A stretch of 64,000 nt of DNA. Origin: Pelistega europaea. GTDB taxonomy: Bacteria > Pseudomonadota > Gammaproteobacteria > Burkholderiales > Burkholderiaceae_B. The notes beneath the pieces were generated by a model that was not told where the DNA came from, did not search any database, and saw only the letters and a list, made by a program, of their open reading frames with translations. Shown piece after piece: positions 45,364 through 54,152 of the stretch; position 1 is the stretch's first letter; every line of letters starts with the position of its first letter. The DNA lies in assembly GCF_013133775.1 (NCBI RefSeq), contig NZ_JABGBO010000004.1, forward strand, positions 186,001 to 250,000. The letters run 5' to 3'. Both the position numbers and the translations under genes were made by a program.

Positions 45364-46470
45364 ATGAATAAAGATTTCATCTCTCCGCTTGCTCATAACA
45401 TAGGAATGAGTAGTGTTGGTTTTATTATCAGTGCCGTACCCATATTACTCCTAGGCTTGGGAGGTATTGAAATGACCCAATGGTATCAGACACGTCATTT
45501 GGTCAATGTTGCCCTGGTAGAAGCTGCCCGTCAAGCCTCAGTTACACATGCTCATCCTTTGCAAATAGCTACAGCCTTTGAGCAGGCATTACTTCCCTTA
45601 TTTACTGCTGCATCCTCTCGCACTTCTAATACATCATCCTTTGACGATTTATCAGGTCACCCCCACTCTCACTCTTCATCAATGGCCCTCTCTCGCCAGC
45701 AGAAGTATTTCCTACAGGTTTTACAACAAACCCAAGTTCCTGCATGGCGTATTGTTGTTGATAATCCCAAGCACTCTCATTTTGTGGATTTTCACAGGGA
45801 TGATTTGGACATTGCACACCAAACAGGTTTATTAGCTATTGATAACAATTACCAATATGAGCAGCATCAGCGTAAAGGCACTGGATTGCTATCGCTGGAA
45901 TCCATTTATGAGGCGAATACCCTATCGATGAAAATCACTTATGCCTATGAACCCATGCTCCCTGGGGTTAAAACCCTATTTCGAGCCTTGCAGCATTTTG
46001 CCCATGATGATTATGCCAAACAATTATTTGCACAGGGATTCTTACCTATTACCCAACGTCTGTCCATCTCTATGCAATCCCATCCTGTAGAGTGGCCTAG
46101 TCTAGGGGATGGTAGAGTGGTGATGCAGTGGAATTCCTCCCCAGTTAGCATGCACACAAATACGTCTTCTATGGCATCTTCCCTCTCTGCCTGCTCTCGT
46201 GGTATCTGGTGTAGGGATAACATCCAACCTAAAATAACCCTCTCCCCCTTTAAATCCTCCCCTGATTCTAGGCTATCAACTTTTGCAACAGCATCTACCC
46301 CTGATACAGCATTTACATCACCTCTGCCACCATCTGCACAACATTCATCCGCAGAGCCACTAAGTAATCATAGTGATAATTCAGCAAATATCGTGACAGA
46401 AATACATCCATCCACTAAAGATGAACAAAACCCTCTTTGTGGTATTAGTTTATGCTGTAAGGGAAGCTAA
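45364..46470 (+). CDS. Stand-alone TadE-like pilus-assembly protein
   Basis: 368 residues. The N-terminus has a TadE-like membrane anchor (about 17-36, SVGFIISAVPILLLGLGGIE) followed by MTQWYQTRHLVNVALVEAARQAS, the phrase typical of TadE/TadG minor pseudopilins. The C-terminal 120 residues are Ser/Thr/Pro-rich and low in complexity, with Cys pairs (CSRGIWC, CGISLCC). TadE proteins help assemble Flp-type pili, but no other tad gene is in this window, so the role is uncertain. The gene follows the duplicated hairpins. Confidence 0.65.
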   Translation: MNKDFISPLAHNIGMSSVGFIISAVPILLLGLGGIEMTQWYQTRHLVNVALVEAARQASVTHAHPLQIATAFEQALLPLFTAASSRTSNTSSFDDLSGHPHSHSSSMALSRQQKYFLQVLQQTQVPAWRIVVDNPKHSHFVDFHRDDLDIAHQTGLLAIDNNYQYEQHQRKGTGLLSLESIYEANTLSMKITYAYEPMLPGVKTLFRALQHFAHDDYAKQLFAQGFLPITQRLSISMQSHPVEWPSLGDGRVVMQWNSSPVSMHTNTSSMASSLSACSRGIWCRDNIQPKITLSPFKSSPDSRLSTFATASTPDTAFTSPLPPSAQHSSAEPLSNHSDNSANIVTEIHPSTKDEQNPLCGISLCCKGS

Positions 46471-46562
46471 CCATCAGCATATAGCCTAGCCATATCAGTT
46501 TAATGCAATAATGCTTAAATCTGTCTAATCATCAATTTAGATGATGTGCTATTTGATTAATA

Positions 46563-47288
46563 TCAAACCCTGTCATCACCCCCAATCTGCCAAAAAGCCA
46601 TATCTAACAACTTCATCTGAGGATAACAAAGATTACTGTTTTGCAATGTTAATGTCTCGTACTTTTTAAATATTTCACTATGATTCTGGTAAAACTCAGC
46701 TAATTTTTTTAAAGAATCATTATTATAATTACCTGTCGTGACGTTATACTTTCTTACCGCATCCACAAAGAATCGGTCATAAGCTGGGGTACAAGCAAGT
46801 GTCCCCAATAATACCTTGGTAATCAACACAGTAGAAATACTTTTTTCCTTATTTGCCTGTGCATCAATACTTGCCTGATGCTTCTCTTCGACAACTGACG
46901 CACGAATCTCACTATAACGCTTATCTAAGTGTTGATTCAGTTTTTTAAGTCGTTCCCTTATCTCTGCTTTATCTAAAAAATCTTTACACTTCAAACCCAA
47001 CAAAACATCATAGTCTCGATTTAAAATTTCCTTAACAATAGGCACATGAACTTTATAGTCACGTTGCAATAAGAAAGAAGAGCCCCGATACATTCCCCAA
47101 CTTGCCAAATAAAAGGCTAGGTGAAGGCATAAGGTATCAATTTCAGCCTTTGTATGCTCTGATTGCTTGCGTGCATCATGAAAAACACGATAACAATGCT
47201 CCCATGATAAATAACGATGATTCTCCTTAACCTTCCCATGAAATTTCCCTACTGCTTCTGAGATACATTCCAACTTAATCTTTTTCAT
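46563..47288 (-). CDS. Uncharacterised helical cytoplasmic protein
   Basis: I do not recognise a named function. The protein has 241 residues from the ATG at 47288; a longer frame starts at a TTG and is rejected. It is mostly helical and charged, with no signal peptide. Conserved-looking blocks are FYLASWGMYRGSSFLLQRDYKVHVPIV and VLLGTLACTPAYDRFF. I recall similar hypothetical proteins scattered among bacteria, often next to mobile or defence loci, but cannot verify this. It lies just downstream of the cbb3 accessory genes, beyond a terminator, and base composition is A+T-rich. Confidence 0.7.
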   Translation of the reverse strand: MKKIKLECISEAVGKFHGKVKENHRYLSWEHCYRVFHDARKQSEHTKAEIDTLCLHLAFYLASWGMYRGSSFLLQRDYKVHVPIVKEILNRDYDVLLGLKCKDFLDKAEIRERLKKLNQHLDKRYSEIRASVVEEKHQASIDAQANKEKSISTVLITKVLLGTLACTPAYDRFFVDAVRKYNVTTGNYNNDSLKKLAEFYQNHSEIFKKYETLTLQNSNLCYPQMKLLDMAFWQIGGDDRV

Positions 47289-47333
47289 AGTGACTAAATC
47301 TTCGTTTGATATAGGAGAGTTACAATACAAAAC

Positions 47334-47356
47334 GGCACCTTCTAAGTGAAAGTGCC
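47334..47356 (-). terminator. Terminator-like hairpin after ccoH
   Basis: On the minus strand GGCAC(TTT) pairs with (AAG)GTGCC around a small loop, followed by GTTTTGTATTG. It lies about 33 bp after the ccoH stop. Confidence 0.6.
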
Positions 47357-47388
47357 ATTCTGTATTGAATCAATATTATTACTACTGA

Positions 47389-47637
47389 CTATTTAGATTC
47401 TGCCGTCGCAGTATGGTCTTTACCAAAAACATTGGGAATGTCTTTACCATCACGACTGACAAACTTACCCTGTTGATAAGCCTGAATGTGCACCTCAGCA
47501 TCAGGATTATCATTAAAAGCAAGATACATCGTCACGATACAACCCACCACAGCAAGCAATGGGCCTGACATTAGAATCCATGGCCATGGCTCTTTATACC
47601 AAGGATTAGGATTTTTATCTAAATCGCGTTTTTCCAT
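47389..47637 (-). CDS. ccoH: CcoH/FixH-like cbb3 oxidase assembly protein (short form)
   Basis: 82 residues with the FixH start NPWYKEPWPWILMSGPLLAV, one membrane span (about 19-41) and a short tail (AFNDNPDAEVHIQAYQQGKF). FixH/CcoH helps assemble cbb3 oxidase and usually has about 150 residues with a periplasmic domain. That domain is missing here. It follows ccoG by 12 bp on the same strand. Confidence 0.75.
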   Translation of the reverse strand: MEKRDLDKNPNPWYKEPWPWILMSGPLLAVVGCIVTMYLAFNDNPDAEVHIQAYQQGKFVSRDGKDIPNVFGKDHTATAESK

Positions 47638-47649
47638 TTTTCAATCCTA

Positions 47650-49143
47650 TTAGTTAGGTACGTAGAAGCTATCTTCGTTGCTTGCTTCAACGCCCTTGTT
47701 TTCATCACTCATGGCTTCCGCTTCGACCTTAATCTTGTAGATTTCACCACGTTTTAAACCACTCAATGGAGCACGGATAATCATAGGAATCCACTGATTG
47801 GTAAATGGTTTTACTTCCACAGTAGCATCATCAGAATTTTCTAGCACTACTTGGAGATTTTTCATATCACCATCACGACCCTCAGCCTTGATGTGGACAC
47901 GTTCAGGTTTATCCATCATATTGATGACCTGAATACGATAAACGTTTTCAATTAAATCACCTGGAATTTCTCGACCAAGAGAGCTACGGTCACGTACGAT
48001 ATCCACTTTAAGTGGTGTACGCATTGCAAGTGAGATAATCAAGCCAAGGATAAAGACACACAATAAACCCACATACACAAATACGCGTGGACGGTATAAG
48101 CGACGACGAGTTTGTTTGCTATCTAGCCCATGTAGCATTCCATATTCGGAAGTATAACGAATCAAACCACGAGGGTAATTCATTTTATCCATAATATCAT
48201 TACAGGCATCAATACAGGCACCACAACCAATACACATGTATTGTAGACCGTTACGAATATCAATACCTGTCGGGCATACTTGTACACACATGGTACAGTC
48301 AATACAATCCCCTAACCCTTGGGTCTTAGGATCTACCTTCTTAGAACGCTTGCCACGAGGCTCGCCACGTAGCTTATCATAAGTTACTACAAAGGTATCT
48401 TGATCCACCATCACACTTTGGAAACGAGCATATGGGCACATGAATTTACAGACAGACTCACGTAACACACCCGCCATCATCCAGGTCATAAACCCATAGA
48501 AGATAAACCAGAACCACTGGGCAGTACTCAAATCCAAATGCCAAACTTGCATAGGCAAGTCACGGATTGGAGCAAAATAACCGATAAAAGTAAAACCAGT
48601 CCACGCCGCTGTCAAAATCCAAAGCAACTGTTTAGTCGCTTTAATGCGGAATTTATGAAAGCCCCAGGGAGATTCATCTAAACGCATACGTTGGGCACGG
48701 TCGCCCTCTACCCAGCGCTCAATCCACATAAAGATCTCAGTATAAACAGTCTGAGGACAGGCATAGCCACAGAACAAACGCCCTGCCAATGCGGTAAACA
48801 GGAATAACCCATAGGCAGATACAATTAAGATAATCGCCATGTAGAACACGTCTTGAGGCCACAACACTAAGCCAAAGATATAAAACTTACGTGCACTTAA
48901 ATCCAATAAAAATGCCTGACGATCATTCCATTGCAGCCAAGGTAGGCCGTAATAAATAATCTGTGTAAAAAGCAGCATGACAATACGCCAGCTAGCAAAA
49001 TGCCCCTTGACCGAACGGGCATAAATCTTAGAAGTTGCCTCTTTGACAAGACGAGCACTTTCTTCTTCTGAGATTTTTAATGTGACTGGTTGCCAATCCG
49101 GAATGTTATCGTCCTGTTCTGGCTTTGAGTTTTCATTACTCAT
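47650..49143 (-). CDS. ccoG: Cytochrome c oxidase accessory protein CcoG
   Basis: CcoG (FixG/RdxA) is a membrane ferredoxin-type protein that reduces Cu(II) for delivery to the cbb3 oxidase. It has 497 residues with about five membrane spans in the first 370. Two [4Fe-4S] sites are seen in GDCIDCTMCVQVCPTGID and YMCIGCGACIDACND. An immunoglobulin-like C-terminal domain follows. Lys/Arg loops such as RRRLYRPRVFVYVG precede the last span. It lies about 300 bp after ccoP, past a terminator. Confidence 0.95.
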   Translation of the reverse strand: MSNENSKPEQDDNIPDWQPVTLKISEEESARLVKEATSKIYARSVKGHFASWRIVMLLFTQIIYYGLPWLQWNDRQAFLLDLSARKFYIFGLVLWPQDVFYMAIILIVSAYGLFLFTALAGRLFCGYACPQTVYTEIFMWIERWVEGDRAQRMRLDESPWGFHKFRIKATKQLLWILTAAWTGFTFIGYFAPIRDLPMQVWHLDLSTAQWFWFIFYGFMTWMMAGVLRESVCKFMCPYARFQSVMVDQDTFVVTYDKLRGEPRGKRSKKVDPKTQGLGDCIDCTMCVQVCPTGIDIRNGLQYMCIGCGACIDACNDIMDKMNYPRGLIRYTSEYGMLHGLDSKQTRRRLYRPRVFVYVGLLCVFILGLIISLAMRTPLKVDIVRDRSSLGREIPGDLIENVYRIQVINMMDKPERVHIKAEGRDGDMKNLQVVLENSDDATVEVKPFTNQWIPMIIRAPLSGLKRGEIYKIKVEAEAMSDENKGVEASNEDSFYVPN

Positions 49144-49370
49144 GTTAAATTTCCCTTTACTACCTAGAAAACAGATATATGCTTACTCAGTCCGCTAAGA
49201 TGTAGTTCCTTTTTGGAATCCTTAAGATAACTAACTATCCCAACATGCAACTAAAACCTATAATCATACTATCCCAAGACAGCATATACCTGTTTTTTAT
49301 AGCACTCAAGAATACCCCTACTAATATCATATAAAGGATATTCATTTACAATTAAATTACAAAGTAAAAA
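49144..49370 (-). other. Spacer between ccoP and ccoG
   Basis: About 300 bp in total, including the terminator at 49371-49411, with no ORF. A promoter for ccoG-ccoH is expected here. I see no TTGAT-N4-ATCAA FNR site. Confidence 0.4.
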
Positions 49371-49411
49371 AGCGATTACCTATTCTGGCTCAGCCAAAAC
49401 AAGCAATCGCT
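49371..49411 (-). terminator. Intrinsic terminator of ccoNOQP
   Basis: On the minus strand AGCGATT pairs with AATCGCT and is followed by TTTTTTAC. The loop contains an inner TGGCT/AGCCA pairing. It lies 32 bp after the ccoP stop. Confidence 0.85.
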
Positions 49412-49442
49412 TATTTGTGTCACCTCAAAAATAAGCTATTGC

Positions 49443-50345
49443 TTATTTTTTAACGTTAGACAAGCCCCATACATATGCTGCCAACATCTTAATTTGTTCA
49501 GGTGTTAAGATGTTTTTGTGGGCTGGCATAGTACCTTGACGACCTTCCAAAATTGTTTTTTGGATAACATCTACTGAAGAGCTGTTCAACCAAATATTGT
49601 CAGTCAAGTTAGGAGCACCAAGAAGTTGGTTACCCTTAGCATCTGCTCCATGGCAGGCTGCACAAATTTGTTTGAATTTTACTTCACCTAATGGCACCAA
49701 TGTAGCATCACTACTCAAACCAGAAAGTGAACGTACATAGTTAGCAACTTGTTTTGCTTCATCAGGTTTAAGCACAGCACCTAAAGGAGCCATGATACCG
49801 TGACGACCATTAGTGATAGTTTCAAGGATCTTGTCTGGGGAACCACCATACAACCAATCACTGTCACTCAAGTTAGGGAAGTTAGGTGAACCTTTAGCAT
49901 CAGAACCGTGACATTGTGCACAGTTATTTAAGAACAAACGTTCACCGATGCTACGTGCATCTTGGTTCTCTGCGAGTTGTTCGATAGACATACCATCAAA
50001 CTTAGCATAAACAGGTTTCAAACTTTCTAGGTAAGCTTGTTTCTCAGCTTCAGCTTGTTTAGCAGAAGTGTAGCCTACTTTACCTGGGTTAGAACCTAAG
50101 GCTGGGTACAAGAACATGATACCAAGACCTACAGCACATAAACCAAGGTACATTACTGTCCACCATGCAGGTACAGGGTAGTTATACTCTGTAATACCAT
50201 CCCATTCGTGACCTGTGTCAGTCATGTCTGGAGACTTACCCAAGAATGAACGTTGTGAGAATAATAGCCATATACAAAAGGCGACACCACCTAATGCAAT
50301 AATGGTGATCCAGTAACTCCAACCGCTACTTAAGAAATCACTCAT
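49443..50345 (-). CDS. ccoP: cbb3-type cytochrome c oxidase subunit III (dihaem)
   Basis: Membrane-anchored dihaem cytochrome c that passes electrons to CcoO/CcoN. It has 300 residues: an N-terminal span (about 10-29), a second hydrophobic segment (about 62-82), then haem sites CAQCH (142-146) and CAACH (228-232), each with a distal Met (GIMAP, GTMPAHK). The typical HEWDGITEYNYPVPAWW lies between the spans. The start overlaps the ccoQ stop by 4 bp (ATGA). Confidence 0.97.
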   Translation of the reverse strand: MSDFLSSGWSYWITIIALGGVAFCIWLLFSQRSFLGKSPDMTDTGHEWDGITEYNYPVPAWWTVMYLGLCAVGLGIMFLYPALGSNPGKVGYTSAKQAEAEKQAYLESLKPVYAKFDGMSIEQLAENQDARSIGERLFLNNCAQCHGSDAKGSPNFPNLSDSDWLYGGSPDKILETITNGRHGIMAPLGAVLKPDEAKQVANYVRSLSGLSSDATLVPLGEVKFKQICAACHGADAKGNQLLGAPNLTDNIWLNSSSVDVIQKTILEGRQGTMPAHKNILTPEQIKMLAAYVWGLSNVKK

Positions 50346-50515
50346 GATTTAACCTCTCTGTTTTTAACATCTAAATCTTCCTCGTCGGGTAGGGAGAACG
50401 GCAACTGAGCCGCCTCTTCATTGGCCTTGGCTCTACCCTTTGACCAAGCCCACCAGACGATACCTAAGAATACCGCCATCGAGATAATGGTCGAAAGACC
50501 ATTCAAGAAAGCCAT
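50342..50515 (-). CDS. ccoQ: cbb3 oxidase small subunit CcoQ
   Basis: 57 residues with one membrane span (AFLNGLSTIISMAVFLGIVW) and a charged tail. CcoQ/FixQ stabilises the complex. The ATG at 50515 has AGGAG 8 nt upstream; the frame is open to 50551 but would then overlap ccoO. It overlaps ccoP by 4 bp. Confidence 0.9.
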   Translation of the reverse strand: MAFLNGLSTIISMAVFLGIVWWAWSKGRAKANEEAAQLPFSLPDEEDLDVKNREVKS

Positions 50516-50525
50516 TTTGGTACTC

Positions 50526-51212
50526 CTACTTGCTTTGTTGCTCGGCTTCACGCAATGCGTTCACATAGCCGACACCTAGATTTTGTAAATAAGCCACAAC
50601 AGCATCTTCTTCTGTCTTGCCTTTTAACATTTCAGGTGCCTTAGCGATTTCCTCTTCAGTGTACATAGGTTTGTAACCTTCGTCTTTACTGTGATGGAAT
50701 TCGTTAAGTTTATTAAGTGCACGCATACGGTTTTGGATATTCTCGTTAGAGATATCCTTGTGTTGTAACCAGTAATAGCCAGGCATATTAGATTGTTTTA
50801 CAACAGCACGAGGGTCACGCAAGTGAATGCGGTGCCAATCGTCAGAGTAACGACCGCCTACACGAGCAAGATCTGGACCCATACGGCGAGAACCCCATAA
50901 GAATGGATATTCGTAAACACTCTCCCCTGCTACAGAGTAAGGACCGTAACGTTGAACATCAGAAGCCAACACACGAACTTGTTGGCTGTGGCAGCCATAG
51001 CAGCCCTCTTTAATAAACACGTCACGACCTACTAACTGCAAGGCATTCAAAGGCTTAACACCTGGAGCGGCTTGCATAGTAGAGTGTTGGAAGAATAATG
51101 GAACAATTTGTACTAAACCGGCAAATGACACCACTAGGATAGAGAGGATAATCAAAATACCAACGTTTTTCTCAATTGTTGCATGTGAGAAAAATTTATT
51201 ATTACTAGCCAT
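50526..51212 (-). CDS. ccoO: cbb3-type cytochrome c oxidase subunit II (monohaem)
   Basis: Membrane-anchored monohaem cytochrome c, 228 residues, with an N-terminal span (about 17-40) and the haem site EGCYGCHSQQVR (Cys71-His75). Family blocks: YSVAGESVYEYPFLWGSRR, GPDLARVGGRYSDDWHRIHL and DPRAVVKQSNMPGY with the axial Met. It lies 11 bp after ccoN. Confidence 0.97.
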   Translation of the reverse strand: MASNNKFFSHATIEKNVGILIILSILVVSFAGLVQIVPLFFQHSTMQAAPGVKPLNALQLVGRDVFIKEGCYGCHSQQVRVLASDVQRYGPYSVAGESVYEYPFLWGSRRMGPDLARVGGRYSDDWHRIHLRDPRAVVKQSNMPGYYWLQHKDISNENIQNRMRALNKLNEFHHSKDEGYKPMYTEEEIAKAPEMLKGKTEEDAVVAYLQNLGVGYVNALREAEQQSK

Positions 51213-51223
51213 TCTCGTTCTCC

Positions 51224-52687
51224 TTAAACAGCTGCCACTTTTTGTGGTTCATGCTCAGCTGGAGCAGGAACTACAGGGTTAACTACTTTTTGACCTTTGA
51301 TAGTCATGATAACGTTAATGAACATTAACACGATACCAGTTAATACTAGTGAACCACCAAAGAAACGAATCATTAACAATGGCTTTTTAGATTCAAGTGC
51401 TTGAACGAAAGAGTAAGTCAATGTACCGTCAACTTCAACTGAACGCCACATCAAACCTTCCATTACACCAGCTACCCACATAGATGCAATGTATAACACC
51501 ACACCAATAGTAGCAATCCAGAAGTGTAATTCTACTAAGCCTTTGCTAGCCATTTCAGTACGACCCCATAGACGTGGAATGGTGTAGTACAAGCTACCAA
51601 TAGTAATCATAGATACCCAACCCAACGCACCAGAGTGTACGTGAGCAACAGTCCATTCAGTGTAGTGAGACAATGCGTTCACTGTACGAATAGACATCAT
51701 AGAACCCTCGAAAGTAGACATACCATAGAAAGATAATGCTACTACTAAGAATTTAAGAATTGGGTCGTCACGAAGTCTATGCCATGCACCAGACAATGTC
51801 ATGATACCATTAACCATACCACCCCAAGATGGAGCCAATAGGATTAATGAGAACGCCATACCTAAACTTTGAGTCCAGTCAGGTAAAGCTGTGTATAACA
51901 AATGGTGAGGACCTGCCCACATATAAGTAAACGCTAGCGCCCAGAAGTGAACGATAGATAAACGATATGAGAACACAGGGCGACCAGCTTGTTTAGGTAC
52001 ATAGTAGTACATCATACCTAGGAAGCTGGTAGTCAAGAAGAAACCTACTGCATTGTGGCCATACCACCATTGAACCATCGCATCTTGTACACCAGCATAA
52101 GCAGAGTAAGATTTGAACCACTCACCAGCAACAGGAAGTTCGATGTTATTGAAGATATGAAGAATAGCAATGGTAATGATGAAAGAACCATAGAACCAGT
52201 TAGCTACATAGATGTGTTTAACACGACGTTTAAAGATAGTGCCAAAGAACACAATCGCATAAGCTACCCATACCAAGGTGATAAGAATATCAATCGGCCA
52301 TTCAAGTTCGGCATATTCTTTTGAACTTGTGAAACCAGCAGGTAAAGTAATCGCAGCAAGTACGATAACTAATTGCCAGCCCCAGAAAGTAAAGGTGGCC
52401 AAACCGCTCGCAAATAGGCGAGTATGACAGGTACGTTGAACAACGTAGTATGAAGTCGCAAACAAGGCACTACCACCAAATGCGAAAATTACCGCGTTAG
52501 TGTGTAATGGACGTAGACGACCATAGCTTAAAAAGTCTACAAAGTTTAATTGAGGCCACACTAGCTGAGCAGCAACGAACACCCCAGCTAACATACCCAC
52601 AATCCCCCAGATCACAGTCATGATCGCGAATTGCCGAACCACTTTATAGTTAAAGGTTTCGGTTTCGTTAGCGTTAAAAGTACGCAT
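51224..52687 (-). CDS. ccoN: cbb3-type cytochrome c oxidase subunit I
   Basis: Catalytic haem b/haem b3-CuB subunit reducing oxygen at low concentrations. It has 487 residues with about 12 membrane spans and the histidines in [54 protein letters not shown] and [14 protein letters not shown]-type [16 protein letters not shown]. It is first of ccoNOQP. The 144 bp upstream contain no clear FNR/ANR box. Confidence 0.97.
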   Translation of the reverse strand: MRTFNANETETFNYKVVRQFAIMTVIWGIVGMLAGVFVAAQLVWPQLNFVDFLSYGRLRPLHTNAVIFAFGGSALFATSYYVVQRTCHTRLFASGLATFTFWGWQLVIVLAAITLPAGFTSSKEYAELEWPIDILITLVWVAYAIVFFGTIFKRRVKHIYVANWFYGSFIITIAILHIFNNIELPVAGEWFKSYSAYAGVQDAMVQWWYGHNAVGFFLTTSFLGMMYYYVPKQAGRPVFSYRLSIVHFWALAFTYMWAGPHHLLYTALPDWTQSLGMAFSLILLAPSWGGMVNGIMTLSGAWHRLRDDPILKFLVVALSFYGMSTFEGSMMSIRTVNALSHYTEWTVAHVHSGALGWVSMITIGSLYYTIPRLWGRTEMASKGLVELHFWIATIGVVLYIASMWVAGVMEGLMWRSVEVDGTLTYSFVQALESKKPLLMIRFFGGSLVLTGIVLMFINVIMTIKGQKVVNPVVPAPAEHEPQKVAAV

Positions 52688-52831
52688 AGGACCTTCCTCT
52701 TATTAAAAAAACAACTTATTTCCCTTTTTTTGCAGACTTTCAGTAAAGCCTCGTCCCAATAAGACCCACATCAGCAAGCAAAAAACTTACCTGAAAAACA
52801 TGCTCAAAATAAACAAGCAACGGTTATAAAC

Positions 52832-52996
52832 TTAATCATGTTTTTCAGAATTTACTGAGTCGTCATCCTCTAATATGGAGCGAGCGTTCTTCTGGATATC
52901 ATCAAACTGTCCAGAAACAATCGCCCAATAAAGAGCAACGCCAATAAAAATCACAAAAACCACAGCCAAGGCTATGAGCAGAAAAAAACCATCCAT
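52832..52996 (-). CDS. ccoS: cbb3 oxidase maturation protein CcoS
   Basis: 54 residues with one N-terminal span (FFLLIALAVVFVIFIGVALY) then WAIVSGQFDD, the CcoS/FixS signature. CcoS is needed for cofactor insertion into cbb3 oxidase. The ATG overlaps the TGA of the ccoI-like gene (ATGA), pointing to coupled translation. The acidic tail (SILEDDDSVNSEKHD) is typical. Confidence 0.92.
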   Translation of the reverse strand: MDGFFLLIALAVVFVIFIGVALYWAIVSGQFDDIQKNARSILEDDDSVNSEKHD

Positions 52997-53973
52997 CAGC
53001 TCACCATAGAGGCTTGAAATAGCCCTTCCTCTGTGTTTTTGAGTAATTTTTTATAAAGATGATAGGCATTCCATGCCACAAAGAGAGAGGATATCAACAT
53101 AGTGATAGCCGCTAACCAAGGAGCAACAATACCTATCATGGCTAGTGGAGTCATCAAAAGATGCCACACCAAAGACCCATATAAATTCTGATGAGCACAC
53201 TGAACAGTTTTTTGTGTAATAAATTGTTCTTGTTCAGGTGAAATAGATGAGCTATTAAGGAAAACCGCTTGTGCTGCAGATGTCGCAGTAGGCACAGCCA
53301 TTGCCATAGCACAAGGACAGCTCATAACAAATAAAGAAACAAGCACTGGCACAGAATGATGGGCATCAATAAAGAAATACCACACCAACGCTGTCACCAC
53401 TGCAAGAATAATCTGAATAGAGATAAAGAAAAAAGCCATCTTGTCTGCTTTCTTACTAAGCTCCAAACGAATTTGTTCTACTAAGGGATTAGAACGACCT
53501 CGATTGAAACGAGCTGATTGATTGGCAGCGAATTCAAGATAACGTGCGGTGAGAAGAAAAGCGATAAACATCGCAATGGACTCAAAATAAACCTCACCAT
53601 TGTGAGTCCAAGTTACTATAACACTGGGAACAAAAGCTACAAGGATGCCAAGTGCCACAGGCCAGTTCATATTAATCCAAGAACCATAACTAGACTTACG
53701 GAACAACCCCTCCCACACGGGACTAGCACAGTAAAACACCGCAGGGAAAGTCAATGCAAGACTAATCCAATTCAAGACAATGATGGCTGTATCCAAAGTT
53801 TCTAAGCTATCACTATGAATATAGTCATTGCGAATATAGCCTGGAAATGCAAACATCATCACCTGCATCATCACAAGCCACGCCAAACCCAAACGAGCCA
53901 ACATCTGGCGACGTTTGATGCGCTCCTCTTGGGGCAAGTCTGGTGGTACTGCAAAGATAGAAACTGGTTTCAT
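52996..53973 (-). CDS. Catalytic-domain-less CcoI-like copper P1B-ATPase (membrane core only)
   Basis: 325 residues in the place of ccoI (normally about 700-800). It keeps the CcoI-type membrane segments: spans near 30-45, 64-90, 105-130 and 133-150 (GEVYFESIAMFIAFLLTARY), then 178-200, 208-230 with the metal motif MSCPCAMAMAVPTA, and a closing pair near 268-312. Missing are the N-terminal metal-binding domains, the actuator domain (replaced by about 25 residues, NQSARFNRGRSNPLVEQ), and the whole P and N domains with DKTGT (replaced by NSSSISPEQEQFITQK). ATP-driven transport is therefore impossible from this chain. The frame is intact and couples to ccoS. Confidence 0.85.
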   Translation of the reverse strand: MKPVSIFAVPPDLPQEERIKRRQMLARLGLAWLVMMQVMMFAFPGYIRNDYIHSDSLETLDTAIIVLNWISLALTFPAVFYCASPVWEGLFRKSSYGSWINMNWPVALGILVAFVPSVIVTWTHNGEVYFESIAMFIAFLLTARYLEFAANQSARFNRGRSNPLVEQIRLELSKKADKMAFFFISIQIILAVVTALVWYFFIDAHHSVPVLVSLFVMSCPCAMAMAVPTATSAAQAVFLNSSSISPEQEQFITQKTVQCAHQNLYGSLVWHLLMTPLAMIGIVAPWLAAITMLISSLFVAWNAYHLYKKLLKNTEEGLFQASMVS

Positions 53974-54152
53974 AATGTTCCAAATATATCCATACTACAA
54001 AAATGGATTTTCATTATTATAAAGCACTCAACACAAAAACAGAACAAATTATTACGGATTAACCCTAATTTTTTGATGTTTCCCGCCCATTTTCTGATAA
54101 GAATTCTCAGAAATAAAATTTTTAACCACAAATAAATGAAAATCAGCCCATA

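Noticed and set aside
52688-52831. FNR/ANR box upstream of ccoN
   Set aside because: Searched by eye for TTGAT-N4-ATCAA on both strands and found none. Oxygen control, if present, must act elsewhere.
54092-54112. Near-palindrome TTCTGATAAGAATTCTCAGAA between cysM and the ccoI-like gene
   Set aside because: It may be an operator or a weak terminator for cysM, but there is no U-run and it does not fit FNR or Fur consensus.
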